Assembly (NCBI RefSeq): GCF_028372415.1
Contig: NC_092872.1
Span: forward strand, 515,406,224 to 515,470,223
Direction of reading: 5' to 3'
Source of the DNA: Notamacropus eugenii
Lineage: Eukaryota; Chordata; Mammalia; Diprotodontia; Macropodidae
DNA: 64,000 nucleotides
This document shows positions 1 to 9,974 of the stretch, one piece after another. Both the position numbers and the translations under genes were made by a program. The first letter of the stretch is position 1. Every line of letters starts with the position of its first letter. The notes beneath the pieces are model-generated. The model searched no databases and was not told the DNA's origin. It worked only from the letters and a program-made list of their open reading frames with translations.

Positions 1-2
1 AC

Positions 3-536
3 ACAACTGACCTGGAAAATAGATCCAGGAGAGACAATTTAAAAATTATGGGCCTACCTGAAAGCCATGATCAAAAGAAGAGCCTAGACATCATCTTTCA
101 TGAAATTATCAAGGAAAACTGCCCTGAGATTCTAGAACCAGAGGGCAAAATAAGTATTCAAGGAATCCACAGATCACCACCTGAAAGAGATCCAAAAAGA
201 GAAACTCCTAGGAACATTGTGGCCAAATTCCAGAGTTCCCAGGTCAAGGAGAAAATATTGCAAGCAGCTAGAAAGAAGCAATTCAAGTATTGTGGAAATA
301 CAATCAGGATAACACAAGATCTAGCAGCTTCTACATTAAGGGATCAAAGGGCATGGAATAGGATATTCCAGAAGTCAAAGGAACTAGGACTAAAACCAAG
401 AATCACCTACCCAGCAAAACTGAGTATAATACTTCAGGGGAAAAATTGGTCTTTCAATGAAATAGAGGACTTTCAAGCATTCTTGATGAAAAGACCAGAG
501 CTGAAAAGAAAATTTGACTTTCAAACACAAGAATGA
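3..536 (+). CDS. L1/HAL1 ORF1 protein, C-terminal part (RRM and C-terminal domain)
   Basis: Open from base 3 to the stop at 534-536; the true start lies left of the window (an internal ATG is at 48). ORF1p is the RNA-binding chaperone of LINE-1 that coats the element's RNA in cytoplasmic particles. The visible part begins at the end of the coiled coil (LENRSRRDNLKI), then the RRM region (IIKENCPE, IHRSPPERDPK) and the C-terminal domain (KKQFKY, ITQDLAASTL, ELGLKPRI, YPAKLSI). Read by eye it is roughly 70 percent identical to ORF1 at 15991-17172. The frame is unbroken in the window, which fits a fairly recent copy or an element selected for ORF1 alone. Confidence 0.8.
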   Translation, partial: TTDLENRSRRDNLKIMGLPESHDQKKSLDIIFHEIIKENCPEILEPEGKISIQGIHRSPPERDPKRETPRNIVAKFQSSQVKEKILQAARKKQFKYCGNTIRITQDLAASTLRDQRAWNRIFQKSKELGLKPRITYPAKLSIILQGKNWSFNEIEDFQAFLMKRPELKRKFDFQTQE

Positions 537-670
537 AGAGAAGCATGAAAAGGTAAACAGCAAAGAGAAGTCATAAGGGACTTACTAATGTTGAACTGTT
601 TACATTCCTACATGGAAAGACAATATTTGTAACTCTTGAAGCTATTCAGTATCTGGGTACTGGGTGGGAT

Positions 671-711
671 TACACACACACACACATGCACACACACATG
701 CACGCACACAT
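671..711. repeat. CA-rich microsatellite
   Basis: Interrupted CA repeats with 'tgcaca' variants, inside the spacer of the half-L1-like element. Confidence 0.9.
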
Positions 712-1545
712 AGAGACAGAGTGCACAGAGTGAATTGAAGAGGATGGGATCATATCTTAAAAAAATGAAATCAAGCAGTGAGAGAGAAATATATTGGGAG
801 GAGAAAGGAAGAAATGGAATGGGGCAAATTATCTCTCATAAAAGAGGCAAGCAAAAGACTTATTAGTGGAGGGATAAAGAGGGGAGGTGAGAGAAAAACA
901 TGAAGTTTACTCTCATCACATTCCACTAAAGGAAGGAATAAAATGCACACTCATTTTGGTATGAAAACCTATCTTACAATACAGGAAAGTGGGGGATAAG
1001 GGGATAAGTAGGGTGGGGGGGAGGATGGAAGGGAGGGCATGGGGAGGAGGGAGCAATTTGAGGTCGACACTCATGGGGAGGGACAGGATCAAAAGAGAGA
1101 ATAGAAGTAATAGGGGACAGGATAGGATGGAGGGAAATATAGTTAGTCTTATACAACACGACAATTATGGAAGTCATTTGCAAAACTACACAGATTTGGC
1201 CTATATTGAATTGCTTGCCTTCCAAAGGGAAGGGGTGGGGAGGGAGGGAGGAAAAGAAGTTGGAACTCAAAGTTTTAGGAACAACTGTCAAGTACTGTTC
1301 TTGCCACTAGGAAATAAGAAATACAGGTAAAGGGGTATAGAAAGTTATCTGGCCCTACAGGACAAAAGAGAAGATGGAGACAAAGGCAGAGAGGAATGAT
1401 AGAAGAGAGATCAGATTGGTGATAGGGGAAATTAGAATGTTCAGTGTTTTGGGATAGGGGGAGGGGACAAAAGGGGAGAAAATTTGGAACCCAAAATTTT
1501 GTTAAAATGAATGTTAAAAGTTAAATAAATAAATAAATAATAAAA

Positions 1546-2009
1546 AGAATATGATAAAGCGTGTCTGTCCCTAGAGAACTATGGGAGTGGAATGTTGTGA
1601 AGGCTGTCAGACTAAGATAGGGGTTCTTTGATCACTTTTGCTTTGATGATTTCTTTTGTTACAAGAGTGAGGAGGGGGTTCAATGAAGGAGAAAGCTTAA
1701 CAGGAAATAACAGTGATATAAAAACCAAAAGACATCAAAACAATGTAAAATAGTAATAATAGCAGTAGTAACAATAATAACAATAACAGAAAATAACTCA
1801 GATCATCTCTCAAACACTCACAAAACAAGTACATTTTGGAGAGGGGTAATATTTTAAGACCTAAACTGAAAACAGAGAAAGTGATTAATTATCATATAAT
1901 TATCACTAATTATCAATATCATATAATCAATTATCATTAATTATCATAGAAATAGATTTTCAGTAGAAGTGTAAAAGATTTTTCAGAAAGCAAATGTTTG
2001 TTTGATATT
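1546..2009 (+). mobile_element. Possible old L1 3' UTR, then AT-rich simple sequence
   Basis: 1546-1740 ('tttcttttgttacaagagtg' then a G-rich stretch) resembles the 3' UTR of the older L1 at 57720-57800. 1741-1945 is AT-rich low-complexity sequence with repeated 'aattatcat' units. No gene seen. Confidence 0.3.
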
Positions 2010-2262
2010 GTGCCTACACCTTCCAGTAAGGAAGACCTGGGTTCAAGTCCAGCTTCAGACACTTATTATTAGTGTGACTTTAGGCAAGTCACTTAACTTC
2101 TCTTGGACTCAGTTTCTTCATCTATAAAGTTAAAGGAAAATAAATAATCTAGTTAAAGAATACTAAGTAAGTCTATAAAATTAAAGAATTTTCTCATCTA
2201 TAAAATTAAAGGACTTGAAGACCTCAAAGTTCCTTCCAACTCTAAATCTATGAGCCTATGAA
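2010..2262 (+). mobile_element. MIR-type CORE-SINE, sense
   Basis: Shows the tRNA-like 'gggttcaagtccagc', the core 'ggcaagtcacttaacttctc' and the tail 'agttccttccaactctaaat'. A partly duplicated 'tctataaa..ttaaag' block lies inside it (2120-2210). Confidence 0.75.
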
Positions 2263-2372
2263 TTCATATTTAGATAGTATTTTGGTGCTTACTAAAGCAC
2301 TTTCCTCCCAACAACCTCATGGGGCAAGTAGTAAAGGGATCATTATACTCATTTTATACATGAGAAAACTGA
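2262..2372 (-). mobile_element. MIR fragment, antisense
   Basis: 'cattttatacatgagaaaac' followed by 'tgagg' at the right edge, where the L1 5' fragment begins. Confidence 0.6.
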
Positions 2373-3215
2373 GGAGGCTGAGCCAAGATGGCAGAGAAGA
2401 AAGATGGACCTGTGGAAGCTCCCCCCCCACAGCTCATAAAATACCTGTAAAAAAAATGACTCTAAACAACTTCCAGAGCAGCAGAAGCCAGAGAAGGACA
2501 GAGTGAAAGAGATTTCCAGCCCAAGACAGCCTGGAAGGCTCACAGGAAAGGTCTATCACACTGGGCTCAGAGCGAAACACAGCCCAGCACAGGCTACATG
2601 GCACAGCAGGGACAGGACCAGAACAGACTTCAGGGTGTCACAAGCAGCAGCAGTTCCCAGATTGCTCAACCCCAAAACACCAAAGACAGCTTCAAAAATC
2701 AGTAAGAAAGCTCTTTCACTTGGGTGAGAAGGGAACATGGTCTGGACCTGCCAGCAGCAGCCACTGCAGTGGCAGCACGCATTTGTGGAGCCCTCCACCT
2801 AAAGACCCTTGGGGAATTGAGCAGCTGATCTGAATCACAGCCCTGAGTGGTGGCCCTAGAGTGAGGAGGAGCTCTGGCTTAGTGGAGCTGGTGGAGGGTC
2901 TGGAGAGGGAATCCTACTCACAGATCCTGGGCATAAGAGTGCTTGTGGTTGCTGCCAGACCAGAGCACAGGCCAGGAGAGGAGTAAACCTCTCTCCCTTG
3001 ACTGTGTCACCTTGGAGGAACTGAGAACTTACAGGTCCCCAGAGTATACCCTCCTCTTGAGAAAGGACTCAAAAGTCAAGTAACTGGCTGAGAAAATGCC
3101 CACAAAAAGGAAAAAAATAAGCCTATAGAATGCTACTTTTTTGGTGAACAGGTATTATCTTCCATCCTTTCAGATGAGGAGGAGCATACCTTCAGAGGAA
3201 GTGGGTTAATGAAGC
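2373..3215 (+). mobile_element. L1 5' UTR and ORF1 start, lacking everything downstream
   Basis: Opens with 'gagccaagatggcagagaag', the same head as the full L1 at 15 kb ('gagccaagatggcggag'), followed by GC-richer 5' UTR-like sequence and a start-like ATG at about 3095 giving MPTKRKKISL, then a stop. Homology is lost near 3215, where antisense L2-like DNA begins. A 5'-only L1 piece is unusual because L1 copies are normally truncated at the 5' side, so a later deletion or rearrangement is likely. The subfamily differs from the 15 kb copy. Confidence 0.55.
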
Positions 3216-3239
3216 TTTAAGGTAATTTTCATGATCCTG

Positions 3240-3735
3240 ACACTAGTTGACACACAAAAGAGCAATAACACTCCCTTTGTAGAAGTAACCCCAACAACAG
3301 ATGACAGCTTTACCAGATGACAAGAGAACTTGAGTGGGAGAAGTACTAATGAACAGCTTTAAAGACAGAGAGACACAGCAGCTGAAGAAGTAAAGCAGAG
3401 CAGCAATGAGGCACAACCAATTGTTGGGAGGTGGAATCATAAGACAATGTTGCAGGGCTACCTTTTCTTGTGAGATGGGAGTGATAGGGATATAGTGGCA
3501 GAAGGCATCTGGGTAGTGTGAGATGAGGAGTAGGAAAGAGGGAGTTCTTGGTGAATGGCTTCAGTTTTTTTGAAAAAATAGGTTCTCATCTGACAGTACA
3601 GGGAGATTTGAAAAGAGACTAAAAGGTTTGGAAGACATATAGTGGAGAGTGGGATAGTCAATCAGTTAGGGAGATATAGAAGGATTCTCTTGAAGCAATG
3701 AGGGGCCCATTGAGGTTATGTCACAAATTCATAGC
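3240..3735 (-). mobile_element. L2-type LINE fragment, antisense
   Basis: Purine-rich reverse complement of L2 coding sequence: 'ggaagacatatagtggagag' and 'gggcccattgaggttatgtc' are typical antisense L2 phrases. Degenerate, with no usable frame. Confidence 0.5.
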
Positions 3736-3749
3736 TGCCCCTTGACTTC

Positions 3750-3890
3750 ACTTTGTAAAGGAAGAAACTGAGGATCAATTAAATTAAGTGATTTGTCTAT
3801 GGTCATGTGACTAATATAGCAATAGGAATCAAACTAAAGTCTTTTGATACCCAGTTCAATCCTCCCCCTGTCCCAGTACACCACACTGAA
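3750..3890 (-). mobile_element. MIR-type CORE-SINE, antisense
   Basis: 'gaagaaactgaggatcaatt', then 'ggtcatgtgactaata' and a reversed tRNA-like head. Confidence 0.55.
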
Positions 3891-3894
3891 GAAT

Positions 3895-4245
3895 AAATAA
3901 CACCTTAGAGAGTTTTACATGATAAATTCCAGTCCTGACACATATGTTTTTAAAAATAACACCACATATGGTTTTGATCAGTACTCCTGCAGTTTCTCCT
4001 GATTTTACCTTGGTCTGTAGGCTCATATGTTATATTATTTGACCACATTTAATTTTTAAAACATGAATCCAGTAATCTGAAGAAAATGCATACAACCATA
4101 GAAGTTGGAAGTTGGCAAATCTGTGTGTTGGCATGACATGGGGCTTCCCTACAATAAAAGAATTCTCTAATATGATTAAATTAAAATATTCTACTAAAGA
4201 CCTACCTCCTTATGGAATGAAGATGACCTTTCCCTTTTAAATAAA
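3895..4245. other. AT-rich sequence without recognised repeat or gene
   Basis: No open frame of note and no family recognised. Confidence 0.4.
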
Positions 4246-4247
4246 AT

Positions 4248-4560
4248 CAATTCAATTTAGTTTAAATTAACAGACATTTATTAAGTTCCTAATAAGTTCT
4301 TTCGTTGACTGACTGGCACTGCGCTAGGTACTGGGGTTACAAGGAAGAAAATTAGTGATCTGACTCTAAAGGAACTTACTTTTTACTTACTTTGTATTTA
4401 CTTTCACAAAGTGATACTTTGTATAGGATACAAAGATGAAACATGAAAACATGCCTGTCCTCAGAGAGCTTATACTCTAACACAATGGTTGAACAAGGAA
4501 ATATGACAAAGGATAGAGTATGAGAGAAAGAATAGAGAGATCCAGATGAAGTACTCATCT
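4248..4560 (-). mobile_element. L2 3' end, antisense
   Basis: 'acagacatttattaagttcc', 'ggtactggggttacaaggaa' and 'cctcagagagcttatactct' are the reverse complement of the L2 3' region. Confidence 0.6.
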
Positions 4561-5208
4561 TAGTTTAATCCCTTACTACCTCCCTCGAACTATTGCATAA
4601 GTCTGTTAATTGCTTTCCTGCTTCCAGTCTCTGCATCCTCCACAGATGCCAAAGTGACATTCTTAAAGCCCAATTCTGACCGTGTTATTCCCCTATTTAA
4701 GAAGCTCTAGTGATTTCTCATTGTCTCTACAATCAAATTCACATCTCTGTTTGGCCTTAAAGACCTTTACAATCTGGCTCCAGTCTATCTTTCCTTACCT
4801 TTCTAGACTTATTAAAATTATTCCCCTTCATATATGCTATAATCCAGTCAAACTAATCTTACTGCTGAAGTGCATATACTTTATTCTCCTGTCCCTCAGC
4901 CTTTGCGTAGGCTGTCTCCCATGCCTGGAATGCATTCCTTCCCCACTGTCACCTCTTAGATTTTTTAGCTTCCTTCAAGGGGCCATTCAACCAGCATTTC
5001 CTACATGAAATGCTGACCTTGCTCCCTCCCCCGGCCCCAGTCTCTTTGCACATATTTTCTATCTACTTATTTGTGTATATGTGGTTTTATAGAGAGAGAA
5101 TAGAGCTCCTTGGGGTCAGGGGTTGTTCTATTTTTGTCTTTGTACCCCCAGTATCTAACACTGTGCCCAATATGCAGCAGTCATTTAATAAGTGTCTGAT
5201 TGATTGAA
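4561..5208 (+). mobile_element. L2 3' portion, sense
   Basis: Carries the L2 C-terminal coding stretch ('ctttgcgtaggctgtctccc' for the LCVGCLP-like segment, 'cttcaaggggccattcaacc') and the L2 3' UTR ('gagctccttggggtcagggg', 'tttgtacccccagtatctaa', 'ttaataagtgtctgattgat'). It sits head to head with antisense L2 pieces on both sides. Confidence 0.75.
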
Positions 5209-5660
5209 GGAGAGATGAGGGGTCAGGGAAACTTTATGTAGCAGTCATCTGAACTTGGCTTTGAAGGAATTGAAGGATGTCTTAGAATCCTAGCTTTAGA
5301 GCAGGAAGTGATCTTAGGGATCATTGAGTACAGTCCTCTAATTGTACAGATGAGGAAACTGAAGTCTAGGCATGTTAAAATACTTGCCCAGGATCAGGTA
5401 GGGTTAAAGAGAGTTTGCAGGCAAGAATGGGAGCAACTTGCCCAAATACACAAAAGTGAGAGAGTGAAGGGGAAGTAGGCTGAAGAACAGTTAGCATCTG
5501 GCATGGATGGAAGATACCATATATGAAGGGGAGTAGCTTGAATTTAAGCTAGCAACATAGGTCACAATTGAGCTGTGAATAACTTTAATTGCCAGGCTAA
5601 GGGGTTTGTATTTTATCCTATAGGTAGTAAAGAGCCATTGAAAGTTGATCATTTATCTAA
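5209..5660 (-). mobile_element. L2 fragment, antisense, split by a MIR
   Basis: 'tggctttgaaggaattgaag' on the left, and on the right 'ggggtttgtattttatccta' with 'agagccattgaaag', the antisense of the L2 C-terminal coding region. A MIR copy occupies 5283-5450. Confidence 0.6.
5283..5450 (-). mobile_element. MIR-type CORE-SINE, antisense, inside L2
   Basis: 'attgtacagatgaggaaact' followed by a degraded 'acttgcccaggatcaggta'. Confidence 0.65.
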
Positions 5661-5799
5661 AAACCTAACACCATATTCATTTTCATAGGATGGAACTGAG
5701 GTTGAGGGTGGTGGGACTGGATGTGGAGAGAGGGGAGGGTGGATTTTTCATGGCACAGAATTATGTAGCAGATAGGGGGATAGACTTGGGGTCAAGTCT

Positions 5800-5910
5800 C
5801 ACTCAACTCAAAGTCATAATGGGAGCTAGGAGCAGAGGCAGCATTTGAACTCAAGTCCTCTAACTCCAAATCTGAAGCTTTTCCTATGATACCATGCCCT
5901 ACCTTTCTAT
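5800..5910 (-). mobile_element. MIR fragment, antisense
   Basis: 'gcatttgaactcaagtcctc' and 'taactccaaatctgaagc' are the reversed tRNA-related head. Confidence 0.55.
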
Positions 5911-5919
5911 GGGCTTAAT

Positions 5920-6135
5920 AAGGTTTCTAAAATTTATTTTTTTCCAATTACTTGCAAACTAGTTTTAAACATTCATTTTTTAAAAAATTTGAGTTCAAAA
6001 TTCTCTCTCCCTCCCTTCATTGAGAAGGTAAGCAATTTGTTATAGGCTATACATGTTCAGTCATACAAAGGATATTTCCATTTCAATTTTTATAATTAAA
6101 TGTTCATACGTTACTTTCACTTGAGTTTGATGTCA
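5920..6135 (-). mobile_element. L1/half-L1 3' end, antisense
   Basis: 'gagttcaaaattctctctcc', 'aaggtaagcaatttgttata' and 'aacattcattttttaaa' are the reverse complement of the marsupial L1-type 3' end also seen sense at 1195-1270 ('cctatattgaattgcttgcc'). Confidence 0.6.
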
Positions 6136-6249
6136 CACCGCTTTGGGGGAAAAAAAGGACTCAAGGGCCAGGCCAGAGTTTTCCTATTTCTTTTGTATCT
6201 CTCTAAAGTGCATCCCTTAGGCTTGCACAACTGATAGTCTTGCTTGAAT

Positions 6250-6440
6250 GAGAGACAGTATAGCTCAGTGGAAAGTGCCCCAGATCAGAAGCTTTTGGTT
6301 CTAGCCTTAACTGTGACATTAACTAGCTGTATGGCCTTGGACAAATCACTTCCCATCCTTGGTCTGTAGTTTTCTGTTTGTCAAGTAATGGGGTTGGATC
6401 AGATGATCTCTAAATCCCTCCTAACTCTGACATTCTATGA
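6250..6440 (+). mobile_element. MIR-type CORE-SINE, sense, nearly full length
   Basis: 'acagtatagctcagtggaaa' head, 'cttggacaaatcacttccca' core, 'taaatccctcctaactctga' tail. Confidence 0.75.
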
Positions 6441-6650
6441 CTGCCTTTTCTGAAGATAATTGTATTAAGACTAAGTCTCCAGACTTAGAGATATCTCTGG
6501 GTAAGATTCCCTGGCCTGGAGAAAGTTTTTTTTTCCTCTGCTCTGTCTGATTTTATCTGGAGAAAAAGAAAAATGTTTTGGTAAATATTTTAGCAAATGG
6601 CAGCCATGGCATTCATGATAATACTCAATATTTTTTTTGTCTTTTCTCAG

Positions 6651-6763
6651 TGAATCTAGAGTCTTCCAATAGAACCCAAAGAAAACCAACATTGCCTTCA
6701 GAGTGCCCCTCAACTACTGAAAATGTCAGTACTCAACCAGACGTATTTAATCTAAGCAGCTGA
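6651..6763 (+). CDS. Candidate terminal coding exon of an unrecognised host gene
   Basis: A strong-looking 3' splice site ('ttttttttgtcttttctcag', AG at 6649-6650) is followed by an open frame in phase 1 for 37 codons, (x)NLESSNRTQRKP through PDVFNLSS, ending in TGA at 6761-6763. The peptide is Ser/Thr/Pro-rich with possible N-glycosylation sites (NRT, NVS, NLS), as in many C-terminal tails, but I do not recognise it. No typical repeat overlaps it. An open frame this short arises easily by chance, so this is a hint only. Confidence 0.22.
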
Positions 6764-6822
6764 GAATTTACTAAAATGCTAAAGTATCAGCTATGTGAAC
6801 TGGATTCTGCCTGAAAGTTTAA

Positions 6823-6933
6823 GGGTATGATTTAAACCCACAAGTATGCTTCAACTCACTGCTAAGCCCTGAAATCTATATGGCTGTCATGGAAAGACAG
6901 AAGAAGAACATTCAGAATGAGGATGACATCAAG
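6823..6933 (+). CDS. Candidate internal exon or chance ORF
   Basis: 37 codons are open from 6823 (after TAA 6820-6822) through EIYMAVMERQKKNIQNEDD and end at a consensus 5' splice site, 'atcaag|gtatgat'. No good polypyrimidine acceptor is seen upstream, and it follows only 60 bases after the stop of the candidate terminal exon, so both cannot belong to one simple transcript. Product not recognised. Confidence 0.15.
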
Positions 6934-7139
6934 GTATGATTGTGTCACACGGGAACTAGTCCAAGAAGTAAACTATGTGGGTAGTTCCATAAGTAGGAAG
7001 GAGGGATCTTTCTTAGGATACTGTTTGCTTACAAGAGGAAAATTATAATATAAATTTCCTTTGCCTCAATGGTTAGAAATTAGTTTCTTGACCTATTAAA
7101 TTGGTTTTAAAAATTAGAAAAATTACTAAATTAGGTGCT

Positions 7140-7320
7140 TATGGGGAGATAGGAGGAGAAACATGTCCACTCATATGTTGTTAGTAGAACTGAGAATTAA
7201 TGGAATCTTTTTGGAGGAGAATCTGGAAATAAACAACAAAAATCATAATTTTTGAACTAAGAATCCCATTATTGTGATTATGTCAAAGAATGCTATCATA
7301 AAGGAATAAAAATAAAATAT
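7140..7320 (+). mobile_element. Old L1 ORF2 3' fragment
   Basis: 'ttgttagtagaactgagaat' and 'gaggagaatctggaaata' match the region coding for the C-terminal 'HCWW' part of L1 ORF2; degenerate. Confidence 0.5.
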
Positions 7321-7382
7321 TTACTAATATATATATATACACATCAACATCGTTTGCAATTTAAGTCATTGGTAAGGATACA

Positions 7383-7567
7383 TGATATAGAAAAAGCATT
7401 AAATTTAGAGTCAGAAGACTTGAGTTTGGATCTGAGCCATGTCCCCAACTTGCTGTCTGACCTTAGTCTATCACTTTCTTTTTCTGGATGTCAATTTTGA
7501 TATCTATAAAAAGAAGGGGTTATATTCGATAGTCTCCAAGGTCCCTTCCAGATCTAAATCCTGTGAA
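7383..7567 (+). mobile_element. MIR-type CORE-SINE, sense
   Basis: 'tagagtcagaagacttgagt', then 'gaccttagtctatcacttt' and the tail 'aaggtcccttccagatctaa'. Confidence 0.7.
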
Positions 7568-7699
7568 TACATCACTACTATTTCTAGTACCATTTTTTTC
7601 TCAGGGTCAGGGAGTTGGCAAAGGTCAAGAAGTATCTAACACAAGTGGAAAAAAGTATCATATCGATAATGGATTTTAAACCATATAGAATTACATGTA

Positions 7700-7795
7700 A
7701 GAGTGAACAGGGATTATCTCTCTAGTCAAACACCCTCATTTTATAGCAGAAGAGCCAAAAGCCCAGAGACAGGGAGTAACTTGCCATGGGGTGTC
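7700..7795 (-). mobile_element. MIR fragment, antisense
   Basis: 'ccctcattttatagcagaag' and 'cccagagacagggagtaact'. Confidence 0.5.
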
Positions 7796-7804
7796 ATGAC
7801 ATAG

Positions 7805-7868
7805 TGAAAGACAGTATCACACATTGGATAGAGTACTGCACTTGAAGTCAGGAAGTCTTAAAGATTTA
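7805..7868 (+). mobile_element. tRNA-SINE head fragment, sense
   Basis: 'attggatagagtactgcact' and 'gaagtcaggaagtcttaa'. Confidence 0.5.
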
Positions 7869-7953
7869 AATCCCATCTTCTTCAGAAGGCCCTCCCTATT
7901 CCTCTCCACCCTCTAACTGCTATTGCCTTCCCCCTCTTAGATTACCATCCATC

Positions 7954-8002
<49 letters not shown>

Positions 8003-8064
8003 CCTCTCTGTCTTTCTCTGTATCTGTCTCTCTTTTTCTGTCTCTCTCTCCCTCCTGTGTGTGT

Positions 8065-8096
<32 letters not shown>

Positions 8097-8246
8097 ATTA
8101 TGCCTAGTTACTTATTTGTTATCTCCTTCATTAGAATGTGAGCTCCTTGAGGAAAGGGCCTGTTTTTGCTTTTCTTTGTGTCTCCAACACTTAAGACAGT
8201 GCCTGCTACAGGGTAAGGGCTTAGTAAATTCTTTTTGATTGAATGA
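7869..8246 (+). mobile_element. L2 3' end, sense, with a microsatellite inside
   Basis: 'ttcagaaggccctccctatt', then TC and GT repeats, then the L2 tail 'tgagctccttgaggaaaggg', 'tgtctccaacacttaaga' and 'gattgaatga'. Confidence 0.7.
7957..8096. repeat. Compound (TC)n / (GT)n microsatellite
   Basis: Long TC run, degenerate 'tctgtctc' segment, then about 40 bases of GT. Confidence 0.95.
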
Positions 8247-8249
8247 TTT

Positions 8250-8445
8250 CTATCTTTGTAAACTTGGGCAAGTCATTTAATTTCTATGAGCTTCCATTTC
8301 CCTTCTCTATAAAATGAAAATAATATGCGTGGTACCTCTTTCATAATGATTATTGTGAGGCTCAAATGATATAATTTGTGTAAAGCCCTTTGAAAATCTC
8401 ACAGTGCTGTATAAATATGAATGTATTCTTTCAAAAATTATTATT
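8250..8445 (+). mobile_element. MIR 3' half, sense
   Basis: 'acttgggcaagtcatttaat', 'tctctataaaatgaaaataa', 'attgtgaggctcaaatgata', 'tgtaaagccctttgaaa'. Confidence 0.7.
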
Positions 8446-9004
8446 GCTATCATATTGTCCAAGGTCATACATTGAACTGATACCAGAGGTAAGCCCATCT
8501 CTTCTGGTGGAAAGGTGTCCTGAACCCAGTCCAAGGCTCTAAATATTTTTATTTCATTTAAAATATGCCAAGACTTGATGTTTGGGATGTATTCTGAGTA
8601 ATCAACAATTAGATGAATAAGCAGAATGGCCATGTGGATCCCACGATGGCATGTTTTCCAAAGAGAAAGCCTTCTTTGGTATTAGACAGTGCTGAAGAGG
8701 GGGCTGTGACCCAGGCAAAATGTCTAGTCCTAAGCTATCGGTGCCAGTAACACAACCTACATATTACACAACATTCAGTGATTCATATGCATTCTTGTGG
8801 GAAACCAAGCTTCTTTGAGAAGCCAAGGGGGGAGTACTGCCAAGTAGGGCTTGGTTACTAATACTTTCTCCTTGGGGTTGGAAAACCCTAGGCTTCATTC
8901 TTTTTAAAAAAAAATGGTCCCTCCAAACATTCAACCCTGCAGGGTCATTCATGGAGACAGACCAATGCTTGAAATTGGGGAAATTGCCTCAGCCACCAAG
9001 TCCC
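8446..9004. other. Sequence without recognised repeat or gene
   Basis: About 560 bases; only chance-length frames. No family recognised. Confidence 0.4.
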
Positions 9005-9235
9005 TATTCAATTCAACACAATTAAACAAACGTTTATTTAGTACTTAAGTTGGACAAGGCGCTGTCCTTGGTGCTGGAGATGCAAAGCTGGAGCAAGCCC
9101 TCTAGGAGCTTATACTCAAATGAAGTAGATGAGATAGACACATATAATTTATAGTTGACCCAAAAAGCAATGGAAAGACATATGTGGCTGTAAGTAAGCC
9201 GTAATATACATATTACCAGTGTCTGAGCTATATAT
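9005..9235 (-). mobile_element. L2 3' end, antisense
   Basis: 'aaacaaacgtttatttagta', 'ttggtgctggagatgcaaag', 'ccctctaggagcttatactc'. Confidence 0.6.
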
Positions 9236-9243
9236 AAGGGCAT

Positions 9244-9478
9244 TTGTTGTTGTTCAGTCGGGCCGACTCTTTGTGACCTCATTTGGGGTTTTCTTGGCAA
9301 AAATATTGAAAGGGTTTGCCATTTCCTTCTCCAGATCATTTTACAGACGAAGAAACTGAGATAAACAGGGTTAAGTGACTTGCCCAGGGTTATATAACTG
9401 TTAAGTGTCTGAGGCCAGAGTAGAAATCAAGTTTTCCTGACTACAGGCCGAGTACTCTAGCCGTTGTGTCACTTACTT
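9244..9478 (-). mobile_element. MAR1-type tRNA SINE, antisense, near full length
   Basis: Starts with the reversed 3' end 'ttgttgttgttcagtcgggc', then 'tggggttttcttggcaaaaa', 'ttccttctccagatcatttt' and the reversed tRNA head 'gtcacttacttgcc'. Confidence 0.85.
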
Positions 9479-9639
9479 GCCCATAAAGGATATGATCAAG
9501 AAAATATATAGCCAGAAAAGGATGTGGGTCTGCAATGTAATGATTGTAAGGAATAACAGATGCATGACCCAAGAATGGCACTTGTAATCATGGAACATTA
9601 AAAGAATGAGAAGCGTTTGGACATATTGAGTTTTTGGAA

Positions 9640-9850
9640 AAGATTAAAACAAGAACCACAGAATAGAGAAAGCTTTCTCAGATGTCACCAGTGACTTCCT
9701 AATAGTCAGTGACCTTTTTTTCTGCAGCATTTGACTCTGTTGAACCCCAACCACCCCATCCCTTACCCCATCTTGCCTCCTTTGGCTTTCATGATAATAC
9801 TCCTACCTGGTTTTGATCCTACTTATCTAACTTTTTAGTTAAATATAAGC
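9640..9850 (+). mobile_element. L2 coding fragment, sense
   Basis: 'cagcatttgactctgttgaa' and 'ctacctggttttgatcctac' correspond to the L2 RT-region segment that includes F-DSV(E/D). Confidence 0.55.
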
Positions 9851-9897
9851 CTTTTATTCCTTTTCCCAACACTCTCATGATAGGTACATATACATAA

Positions 9898-9969
9898 ATA
9901 CACACACACACACATACACACACACACACACACACACATATATATGAGAAAGAGAGAGAGAGAGAGAGC
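9898..9969. repeat. Compound (CA)n(TA)n(GA)n microsatellite
   Basis: CA repeats, a short TATATA run, then GA repeats, next to the L2 pieces. Confidence 0.95.
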
Positions 9970-9974
9970 AATAA

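Larger units (their letters stand above)
1..1545 (+). mobile_element. Half-L1-like element (ORF1 without ORF2), 5' end outside the window
   Basis: Starts inside an L1 ORF1 and keeps L1 order through the inter-ORF spacer ('aaaggtaaacag', 'actgtttac', 'tactctcatc', all shared with the full L1 at 15 kb). It then runs through purine- and G-rich non-coding sequence into a terminal A-rich tail (about 1520-1545) without ever giving ORF2. HAL1 (half-L1) elements are known to have this structure. A simple internal deletion of an L1 is the alternative. A CA-rich microsatellite lies at 671-711. Confidence 0.65.
6441..7139. other. Repeat-poor stretch with exon-like sequences
   Basis: No recognised repeat over about 700 bases. 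It contains the acceptor-plus-ORF at 6651-6763 and the ORF-plus-donor at 6823-6933 described separately. Confidence 0.45.

Noticed and set aside
974-1330. Overlapping frames on both strands in the half-L1 tail
   Set aside because: G-rich non-coding sequence; no conserved domain.
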